Assembly (NCBI GenBank): GCA_003519205.1
Contig: DOXE01000389.1
Location: 1,222-7,866 of the forward strand
Direction: 5' to 3'
DNA length: 6,645 nt
Source of the DNA: Chloroflexota bacterium
GTDB taxonomy: Bacteria; Chloroflexota; Anaerolineae; Promineifilales; Promineifilaceae
Position numbers and translations under genes: made by a program. Shown one piece after another: positions 1 to 5,460 of this stretch; position 1 is the stretch's first letter, and each line of letters starts with the position of its first letter. Under the pieces are notes generated by a model. It did no database searches. It was not told the DNA's origin and saw nothing but the letters and a program-made list of their open reading frames with translations.

Positions 1-496
1 GCCACAGGTTTTCAGGAGCAGTCAGCCGGTCGATATACAAAATTCCATCCAAGTGATCGATTTCGTGTTGGACAATTCGAGCGGTCCAATCGTTCAGTCG
101 TAAGCGGATCTTCCGGCCATGGCGATCTTGGGCCCTGACCCGAATCGATTGGTGCCGTTCAACTTCTCCAACCCAGCCTGGAATAGAGAGGCATCCTTCA
201 ATCCCCTCCACCATTTTCCTTGATTCAGAGACGATCTTGGGGTTGATGAGGACAAATAATTCCCGGCTGCCCTCGATCTCATTGCCTTCCTCGTCACGTT
301 CGGGCAGCGTTTCGATGACAGCCACTTGCAGGGGTTGGTTAACCTGTGGTCCGGCCAGGCCAACGCCGTTTGCCGAACGCATGGTTTCGATCATATCGTC
401 AATTAACCGCTGTAAATCTTCGTCGAAATTTGTGACTTGGCGAGCTTTTTTGCGCAGTATCGGATTATTTAATGTCTCAATCTGTAAAATAGTCAT
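1..496 (-). CDS. def: Peptide deformylase, C-terminus cut by window edge
   Basis: This enzyme removes the formyl group from the N-terminal methionine of new proteins in the cytoplasm, using a bound metal ion. Reading the minus strand from the ATG at 496 gives 165 residues, open to the left edge. All three family motifs are present in order: GVGLAGPQ (residues 44-51; the usual form is GxGLAAPQ), EGCLSIPG (100-107) and QHEIDHLDG (143-151). The expected metal ligands are therefore Cys102, His144 and His148, with Glu145 as the catalytic residue. An acidic insertion lies at about residues 64-79. Typical deformylases have 165-190 residues, so only a short tail should be missing. The start fits the family N-terminus (MTILQIETLNNPILRKKA), and the two nearby upstream ATGs are out of frame. 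No strong Shine-Dalgarno sequence is visible. The gene lies 96 bases downstream of the PH-domain gene on the same strand and probably has its own promoter. Confidence 0.95.
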   Translation of the reverse strand, partial: MTILQIETLNNPILRKKARQVTNFDEDLQRLIDDMIETMRSANGVGLAGPQVNQPLQVAVIETLPERDEEGNEIEGSRELFVLINPKIVSESRKMVEGIEGCLSIPGWVGEVERHQSIRVRAQDRHGRKIRLRLNDWTARIVQHEIDHLDGILYIDRLTAPENLW

Positions 497-527
497 AGTG
501 AAAAAATCATTTGACCTGAAAGATGGC

Positions 528-556
528 AATACATGATTTTAGACCATCCCGGTCAA
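528..556 (-). promoter_or_regulatory. Candidate sigma70-type promoter for def
   Basis: On the minus strand TTGACC (556-551, five of six matches to the -35 consensus) is followed by a 17-base spacer and TGTATT (533-528, four of six matches to the -10 consensus). Transcription would start near 521, giving a leader of about 25 bases before the def ATG at 496. No terminator-like hairpin with a T run is visible between the upstream gene's stop and this site, so read-through from upstream is also possible. This is a consensus match by eye only. Confidence 0.4.
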
Positions 557-592
557 AGACCAAAACTCTTATTGAGAATTCGAGAGATTCAA

Positions 593-2284
593 TTAGATTC
601 TACGGGGGATATGGTCTAGCTCTTGGGCTTGTTTATAAACATCAGCCACCACGGCATACTCTTGGCGACGCTGTTTTTCCTCGGATATGAATTGATTCTT
701 CTTAATGTTTTCACGCTTCTTGAAGATTTCCCTTTGAACACGGTTAGGCCTGGCGACGCTCTCAAAGACGATGTCGGCCGATGCACCAGCCGTTTCGATC
801 TTCACATTGCCAAAATTGAAGATGTTGGCTAGTAAGCTGGGTTTTTCAGAGCTAACGTTTTGCACGTTGGCTAACTCGGCTTGTTTCCGGCTTACGCCGA
901 AGAAAAATGGCTGGCGATCGATGTCGACCACAAGCCGATCGGTAAGCTGGAAGGTCTCGTTGCGCCAATCTTCAAATTTCCAGATGTACCACAAAAAATC
1001 AAGGAACAAGAGACCGGCAAAGAATATCCTGATCTGTCCATCAAACATGGCGATGAGGACGATGAGCAACAGACCGATAACCATGGGCCAGAAAGTTCGG
1101 CCGAGCATGGTTATGGGATGTTTTCGGTAAGTGATAGTGCCATCTGGGCTCACTACCTGGGAACTGATGCCACGGGTTAATGTGCGGAAAGTATTTGATA
1201 ATATAGCCAGAGCGCTACCCATGGCAGTATCAGGCCCTTCGTCAAATTCGTCCACTGGCGGATCCTCCACCCTGGCATAACCTGGTTCAATATCAAAATG
1301 TTCGTCGAAGACAGCCCGGATCTCTTGTTGGGTTTGGCCGGCGTCCAAGTCGCCTTTTTCTGCCCGGATCCTTTCTACCGTATCTTGGATCTCGAGCGGA
1401 TTATCGACGTTGTCAAATATTATTGTGGCCGCTTGGGCGGCCGTCGTTATCCGCGCAGTTCCAATATTGAGTAGCGTGGCGAAGAGACTGGGTTTCAACA
1501 CTTCGACACTCTGGACCTGGTCGATCGGTATTTTATCGATCTTGGCCTGAAATTTCCGCAGGCTGAACTCGTGGTGGATCAGGTGTTTGTTGGTAATGAC
1601 GAAATAGTCATTGGCCCAATCAAGAACTTGCCAAAACACGTAAAGTAAGGTGAGCAGAAACATCAGACCGACGAGTAACTGGCTACCAGTATTGGTTAGC
1701 CCGAAGAATCTCCAGAATAAGCCAAGTCCAATCAAGGCCAGGAAAAAGGGGATCACCGTCTTGATCAGAAGTACGGCGACGCTGCGTCGTTTCTGATACT
1801 CGATGATCTCATCGGGCAATAGCTTTAAGGATTTAAAACGTTTGGCGGCACCTCCATACAGGCTTCCCTCGGCTAGATCAGATGCCTCATCGGAGAGTAC
1901 AAGAAAATCGATTAGATCGGGGTTTTGTTCGAGATAAATGTGGAATTTTTTTTGCTCGATTAAGATGAATCGGCCGGGGTCGGCACCCTGGACAGTAGCC
2001 GGATAAGTCCGGGTGGTAAACAACCAGATGTCGTCGAAGTAGTCTCCTGAGAAATACGATCGCGATTCACGGACGATGCCGTTCTTGTCGCGCCCGCAGG
2101 AAAAAAGGCGGCCACTACGCACGATGATCAGCTTATTGGCAGTGTCTCGCTGATAGACCACCACCGAGCCCTTTTCATATTCGTACTCCTCGGCGATGGC
2201 GGCCAGATCGAATAATTCATCTTCAGTCAGATCGGTGAAGATCTCTAAAGTGCCTAAAAACCTCGCCCGCTCGCTCAGAGACAC
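593..2284 (-). CDS. Cyclic-nucleotide-binding-fold protein with two membrane-anchored bacterial PH domains
   Basis: This is a predicted inner-membrane protein of 563 residues; its function is unknown. Residues about 10-130 have the beta-roll pattern of a cyclic-nucleotide-binding domain (LTEDELFDLAAIAEEYEYEK, then VVVYQRDTANKLIIVRSGRL). Two hydrophobic segments follow (about 168-192 and 203-221), then a bacterial PH-like (bPH2/DUF304) domain at 222-309. An acidic linker (about 310-352) leads to a second hairpin (about 396-414 and 419-437), a second PH-like domain (439-525) and a charged, probably helical tail (about 520-558). The two PH units align without gaps at an offset of 217 residues, sharing for example KPSL at 264 and 481. 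The phosphate-binding cassette region reads GDYFDDIWLFTTRTYPATV (80-98) and lacks the usual Gly-Glu and Arg, so nucleotide binding is doubtful. The start is GTG at 2284; an in-frame TGA lies just upstream, so no extension is possible. The gene diverges from the M50 protease gene and precedes def. Confidence 0.85.
   Translation of the reverse strand: MSLSERARFLGTLEIFTDLTEDELFDLAAIAEEYEYEKGSVVVYQRDTANKLIIVRSGRLFSCGRDKNGIVRESRSYFSGDYFDDIWLFTTRTYPATVQGADPGRFILIEQKKFHIYLEQNPDLIDFLVLSDEASDLAEGSLYGGAAKRFKSLKLLPDEIIEYQKRRSVAVLLIKTVIPFFLALIGLGLFWRFFGLTNTGSQLLVGLMFLLTLLYVFWQVLDWANDYFVITNKHLIHHEFSLRKFQAKIDKIPIDQVQSVEVLKPSLFATLLNIGTARITTAAQAATIIFDNVDNPLEIQDTVERIRAEKGDLDAGQTQQEIRAVFDEHFDIEPGYARVEDPPVDEFDEGPDTAMGSALAILSNTFRTLTRGISSQVVSPDGTITYRKHPITMLGRTFWPMVIGLLLIVLIAMFDGQIRIFFAGLLFLDFLWYIWKFEDWRNETFQLTDRLVVDIDRQPFFFGVSRKQAELANVQNVSSEKPSLLANIFNFGNVKIETAGASADIVFESVARPNRVQREIFKKRENIKKNQFISEEKQRRQEYAVVADVYKQAQELDHIPRRI
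713..970 (-). repeat. Second copy of the internal PH-like domain repeat
   Basis: This stretch encodes residues 439-524 of the 563-residue protein and aligns without gaps to residues 222-307. Shared positions include Asp-Trp at the start, Phe and Thr of the first strands, KPSL, Asn-x-Gly, and Ile-x-Thr-Ala. The DNA copies are strongly diverged, so this is an old protein-level duplication. Confidence 0.75.
1358..1621 (-). repeat. First copy of the internal PH-like domain repeat
   Basis: This stretch encodes residues 222-309, immediately after the first pair of membrane segments. It has the bPH2 pattern: a DWANDYFVIT opening, alternating hydrophobic strands, an IPIDQVQSVEV core, KPSLFATLLNIGTARI, and a C-terminal helix. 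It pairs with the copy at 713-970. Confidence 0.75.
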
Positions 2285-2296
2285 AGTGTTCTTATT

Positions 2297-2301
2297 ACCT
2301 C
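2297..2301 (-). promoter_or_regulatory. Shine-Dalgarno-like GAGGT for the PH-domain gene
   Basis: GAGGT on the minus strand ends 12 bases before the GTG start at 2284. The spacing is longer than optimal. It still supports this start, because the same reading frame is closed by a stop codon just upstream. Confidence 0.4.
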
Positions 2302-2368
2302 AAATAACCTTGCAAGAGAAACGTCACAGTTATGGCGATCACCCTAAGTGTCGCCGAAGGTGTTCTAT

Positions 2369-2396
2369 TTAATATCGGATACTACCAAATGAACAA
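2369..2396 (-). promoter_or_regulatory. Candidate promoter for the PH-domain gene
   Basis: On the minus strand TTGTTC (2396-2391) and TATTAA (2374-2369) are separated by 16 bases, a plausible though weak sigma70-like pair about 85 bases before the GTG start. Judged by eye only; the region is AT-rich, so chance matches are likely. Confidence 0.3.
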
Positions 2397-2404
2397 AGAC
2401 TATT

Positions 2405-2434
2405 TTGTCTGCCTTAAGGTGATTTTAACATAAT
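2405..2434 (+). promoter_or_regulatory. Candidate promoter for the M50 protease gene
   Basis: TTGTCT (2405-2410) and CATAAT (2429-2434) are separated by 18 bases. If real, the transcript would carry a leader of roughly 120-140 bases containing the inverted repeat at 2480-2508. The match is weak. Confidence 0.3.
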
Positions 2435-2479
2435 CAAGGTATTGCGGGTAGGGGTCGGCTTTTTTCAAGACCAGCACTA

Positions 2480-2508
2480 AAGTCCTGCTAGATTTTTCTA
2501 AAAGACTT
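2480..2508. repeat. Two-part imperfect inverted repeat upstream of the protease gene
   Basis: AAGTC (2480-2484) pairs with GACTT (2504-2508), and inside it TAGA (2489-2492) pairs with TCTA (2497-2500) around a TTTT loop. It could form a weak leader hairpin or be an operator-like palindrome. The stems are short and AT-rich, so it may be chance. Confidence 0.3.
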
Positions 2509-2582
2509 CTCAGGGTTTAGTCGACTCGCAGCGTTTGCCCCCCGCTGGTGGCTGCTGTATGATTTTGCGGCGGAATCGAGCT

Positions 2583-3815
2583 ATGGCAACTACAATCTTT
2601 AATCTTCTCGCCCTCATCTACCTATTCCGGGGTTTACAAATCGCCCGGCAAATCTTTAGTGGCCGGAGGGAGTGGCAGGGTGGATCCTTTACCCAATATG
2701 AGAAGCGAATGGCAGAACAAGCCTCTTTCTACTTGGCTGTGCCTGTAGGTGTATTCTTTCATGAACTGGCCCATGCCGTATCCATCTGGCTTTTTGGGGG
2801 AGGAGTTGCCGAATTTGGTTATCGGGTCTTTTGGGGTTTCGTGCGACCGACGGCCGACTCAATATTTACGCCACAACAAGATTGGTTCATCGCCCTGGCC
2901 GGCACGATCGGTTCATTGGCGTTTGGGTTCATCCTTTGGTTTGTCCTGAGCAGAAATCCATTACCGGCACTCCGTTACTTCGGACTTCGGGCATTTCGCT
3001 ATCAGATCTTTTTCTCTTTGGTCTATTATCCGGTCTTCACCCTGATAGGTTTCTATGGCGATTGGCGCATCATCTACAACGATTTCAGGTTTGATACAAC
3101 TCCAATATTGAGTGCTTTGACGTTGGTTGTACACGTGGCGCTCTTGGGCTGGTTCTTTTATGCGAGCCGGATCGGTTGGTTTGAGATGCCAACCTTCTCG
3201 ACCTTAGCCGAACGGGAGCAAATGAGGGCGCTGGAAAGTAAAGCTGCAGCCAATCCCCAGGATACCAAGCTGCAATTACAGTTAATTGATATGTATCGCC
3301 AGCACGGCGAAAAGAACAAAGCCAGGAGCCACCTACAGGCCTTCTTAAAAGAGAATCCCAGGTCGGCCGAAGGGTATTTGCAGTCGGCAGCCCTCAAAAA
3401 CCAGGATAAGCGGCAAGTCCCAAAGGGGGCCAGCGAGGATGCGGCCAAGGCCTTGAGCCTGGGCCTTACCAATCCGGCCGGTATCGCCTACGCCAACCAG
3501 CTACAGGGCGAGTATAGCCTGGGAGTCGGCCGGCTTGATCAGGCGATCGCTTTCTTTGATCAGGGAATTGAAGCATTAGGTTCGGCCGAACGACCGGCCC
3601 TCATTGCCCAGTTATACTACAATCGGGCTCTCGCCTACCGGCGTAAGGGGCAGTATGCCCTGGCTCGTGACGACATCGAATTAGCGATTGAATTAGCGCG
3701 ATCGAGCGGGCAAGGCCAGGCGATGTCACATTACCAGGCTGAATTGGCTACGATAGAGCGACAAGACACCCAATCGAAGGGTCTATCGTCCAGTGATCGA
3801 TTTAGGCAGGGCTAA
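2583..3815 (+). CDS. M50 (site-2-protease-like) membrane zinc metalloprotease with TPR-like C-terminal half
   Basis: This is a predicted intramembrane protease that would cleave a membrane-embedded substrate; the substrate is unknown. With the ATG at 2583 it has 410 residues. A hydrophobic N-terminus (about 4-19) is followed by a segment containing the zinc site HELAH (60-64, within GVFFHELAHAVS), a helix with LAGTIGS (105-111) that resembles the second conserved M50 element, a helix pair with YGDW (158-161) whose Asp160 is the likely third zinc ligand, and a last helix at about 175-194. Residues about 215-275 and 297-388 are alpha-helical with TPR-like spacing (for example the GRLDQAIAFFDQGIEAL repeat), probably a cytoplasmic docking region. 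In-frame alternative starts are ATG 2559, with GGTGG about 8 bases upstream, and TTG 2535. I prefer 2583 because the hydrophobic segment begins right after it, but 2559 is nearly as good. The stop codon overlaps that of the convergent ATPase gene. Confidence 0.8.
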   Translation: MATTIFNLLALIYLFRGLQIARQIFSGRREWQGGSFTQYEKRMAEQASFYLAVPVGVFFHELAHAVSIWLFGGGVAEFGYRVFWGFVRPTADSIFTPQQDWFIALAGTIGSLAFGFILWFVLSRNPLPALRYFGLRAFRYQIFFSLVYYPVFTLIGFYGDWRIIYNDFRFDTTPILSALTLVVHVALLGWFFYASRIGWFEMPTFSTLAEREQMRALESKAAANPQDTKLQLQLIDMYRQHGEKNKARSHLQAFLKENPRSAEGYLQSAALKNQDKRQVPKGASEDAAKALSLGLTNPAGIAYANQLQGEYSLGVGRLDQAIAFFDQGIEALGSAERPALIAQLYYNRALAYRRKGQYALARDDIELAIELARSSGQGQAMSHYQAELATIERQDTQSKGLSSSDRFRQG

Positions 3816-5407
3816 GCCTGGGACGGCTCTTCGGCTGTGGCCATAACCGATTCCATTCGTTCCCCGGCCATCATCAAACCCAGCTCTTCAACCGTAACTT
3901 GATCATTTTCGACGATCCCCATAATCTCGCCGCCGAACATCACCACGATACGATCTGACAGAGCTTTTACTTCATCCAAGTCTTCTGAGATCAGCAAAGT
4001 GGCCAATCCTTCCATCCGCTGGCGCAGGAGTTGGTTGTGAATATATTCAGTTGCCCCAATATCTACACCACGGGTGGGCTGGGCGGCAATAAGCACCCTG
4101 GGATTTCGCGACAATTCCCGGGCTAAGACCAACTTCTGGATATTGCCCCCAGACAGGTTTTTGATCGGCGTATCCTTACTTGGCGTCTTGATATCAAATT
4201 CGCCGATCATATCCTGCGCATGTTTGTCAATGGTTCCAAAACTCAAGAAGATGCCATTACTATAAGGTTTCACGACGTGATCTTGAAGTACCAAGTTTTC
4301 GGCTACGGAAAAATCTTTGATAACACCATCGTGCATACGTTCTTCAGGTATGTATGAGAGACCTGATTTAAGTAAGTCAGCTGTGGGAAGATTAGTTACG
4401 TCTTTATCTTCTAACAGGATCTGGCCGTCTGACACTTCCCACAAGCCAGTTATCGCTTCGGCCAATTGTCGTTGGCCGTTGCCGGATACGCCGGCCACTC
4501 CTACGATTTCGCCACTCCTTACCTCAAAGCTTATATCACGTAAGACGCGTTGATCTTGATCGTTAGAGGCATTCACCTTCTCCAATTTTAGCCGCACTTG
4601 CCCTTGTTCTCTCTGGCCTCTTTCACGCTCCAACAGAACCTCTCGCCCGACCATCATGTTAGCCAGGTCCCGCTTGGTGACGTCGGCCGTTTGCCGGGTA
4701 CCAATGGCTTTGCCGTCGCGCAAGACGGTCACCCTATCCGTTAGGGCGATGATCTCGTCTAGCTTATGCGAGATAAATATCAGTGCATGACCATCCAGGG
4801 CCATTTGTCTGAAGATAATAAAAATATCGTCTACTTCTTGGGGTGTTAAGACGGCCGTCGGCTCGTCGAGCACCAACAAGGCAGCCCCTCGATACAGAGC
4901 TTTGATGATCTCTACACGTTGCCGCTCGCCCACTGCCAGACGGGAAATGATGGCATTCGGGTCAATCTTCAGACCATATTTTTCAGTCAATTCCCGGATG
5001 CGATCCGAAACGACATCCAGATCCAGGCGTGGCTCGCGGGAAGATCGCAAGCCAAGGGCAACATTCTGGGCCACAGTCAAGTTATCCACCAGCATAAAGT
5101 GCTGGTGGATCATGCCGATGCCGTAGTTAATGGAATCGGCCGGGGAATGAATCTCGATAAGTTCGTCGTTAAGGAATATCTCGCCTTCGTCTGGCTGGTA
5201 CAGGCCATAGAGGATCTTCATCAACGTGCTTTTGCCGGCACCGTTCTCGCCCAGGAGAGCGTGAATTTCACAAGCCTTGACGTCAAAATTGACGTGATCA
5301 TTGGCCAGTACACCAGGAAATCTCTTAACGATGCCTCGCATTTCCAAGGATTCGATTCGTGGAAGCCCAGAAGGAAGTAAATTTTTCTCGCTCATATCGT
5401 TCGTCAT
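3812..5407 (-). CDS. ABC importer ATPase with two cassettes (BMP-associated nucleoside/simple-sugar type)
   Basis: This is the cytoplasmic energy-coupling subunit of an importer of the nucleoside/ribose-galactose class, 531 residues, the normal length for these duplicated ATPases. The first cassette is complete: Walker A GENGAGKST (53-61), Q-loop HQHFMLVDNLTV (101-112, the form typical of nucleoside-type members), signature LAVGERQ (157-163, LSVGEQQ in relatives), Walker B LLVLDEPT (177-184) and switch His214. The second lacks Walker A lysine (GVSGNGQRQ, 306-314) but keeps signature LSGGNIQ (418-424) and AAQPTRGVDIGA (441-452). This asymmetry is normal in the family. The start is ATG 5407, with an alternative ATG at 5395; the Shine-Dalgarno is weak (GGT). 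It lies 53 bases after the binding-protein gene, with a hairpin between, and is probably co-transcribed with it. No permease gene follows, because the convergent protease gene begins overlapping at its stop codon. The substrate class is inferred from the partner gene. Confidence 0.93.
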   Translation of the reverse strand: MTNDMSEKNLLPSGLPRIESLEMRGIVKRFPGVLANDHVNFDVKACEIHALLGENGAGKSTLMKILYGLYQPDEGEIFLNDELIEIHSPADSINYGIGMIHQHFMLVDNLTVAQNVALGLRSSREPRLDLDVVSDRIRELTEKYGLKIDPNAIISRLAVGERQRVEIIKALYRGAALLVLDEPTAVLTPQEVDDIFIIFRQMALDGHALIFISHKLDEIIALTDRVTVLRDGKAIGTRQTADVTKRDLANMMVGREVLLERERGQREQGQVRLKLEKVNASNDQDQRVLRDISFEVRSGEIVGVAGVSGNGQRQLAEAITGLWEVSDGQILLEDKDVTNLPTADLLKSGLSYIPEERMHDGVIKDFSVAENLVLQDHVVKPYSNGIFLSFGTIDKHAQDMIGEFDIKTPSKDTPIKNLSGGNIQKLVLARELSRNPRVLIAAQPTRGVDIGATEYIHNQLLRQRMEGLATLLISEDLDEVKALSDRIVVMFGGEIMGIVENDQVTVEELGLMMAGERMESVMATAEEPSQA

Positions 5408-5415
5408 TGTTACCA

Positions 5416-5450
5416 GGCAAGGGGCGTAGATTTATTTCTACGCCCCCGCC
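5416..5450 (-). promoter_or_regulatory. Strong intercistronic hairpin between binding-protein and ATPase genes
   Basis: A perfect 10-base-pair inverted repeat, GGGGCGTAGA (5421-5430) and TCTACGCCCC (5437-5446), surrounds a 6-base AT loop. GGC at 5416-5418 and GCC at 5448-5450 can extend it across a small internal loop. It sits 11 bases past the binding-protein stop codon and 13 bases before the ATPase ATG. In the direction of transcription no T run follows, so it is not a classical intrinsic terminator. Known parallels in other importer operons suggest an mRNA-stabilising or partial-termination element that raises binding-protein output over the ATPase; that role is inference. Confidence 0.65.
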
Positions 5451-5460
5451 AGAATAGCAC

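Larger units (their letters stand above)
2285..2582. other. Divergent intergenic control region
   Basis: This non-coding stretch separates the divergent PH-domain and M50 genes (248-298 bases, depending on the protease start). It is more AT-rich than its surroundings and holds one weak promoter candidate per strand, a Shine-Dalgarno-like GAGGT for the leftward gene, and an imperfect inverted repeat at 2480-2508. I see no recognisable riboswitch, tRNA or coding potential. Confidence 0.6.

Noticed and set aside
94..363. Minus-strand open frame of 89 codons
   Set aside because: It lies inside def in a different frame; only the frame starting at 496 has deformylase motifs, and this one shows no family features.
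237..536. Plus-strand open frame of 99 codons
   Set aside because: It is antisense to def and its upstream region, is low-complexity and serine-rich, and has no recognisable domain.
881..1180. Plus-strand open frames opposite the PH-domain gene (also 623-832 and 771-1130)
   Set aside because: They are antisense shadows of a gene with clear domain structure and have no independent motifs.
2447..2470. G-rich stretch followed by TTTTTT as a terminator
   Set aside because: No complementary arm for a stable stem was found before the T run, and no plus-strand gene ends upstream of it.
4473..4499. Missing Walker A lysine in the second ATPase cassette as evidence of a broken gene
   Set aside because: A degenerate second Walker A with retained LSGGN signature is normal in this duplicated ATPase family, so it is not decay.
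4919..5380. Plus-strand open frame of 153 codons opposite the ATPase gene
   Set aside because: The minus strand here encodes the Walker A and Q-loop of the ATPase; the plus translation has no domain signal.
5416..5450. Rho-independent terminator for the binding-protein gene
   Set aside because: The stem is strong, but no T run follows in the direction of transcription, so it is listed as a regulatory hairpin instead.
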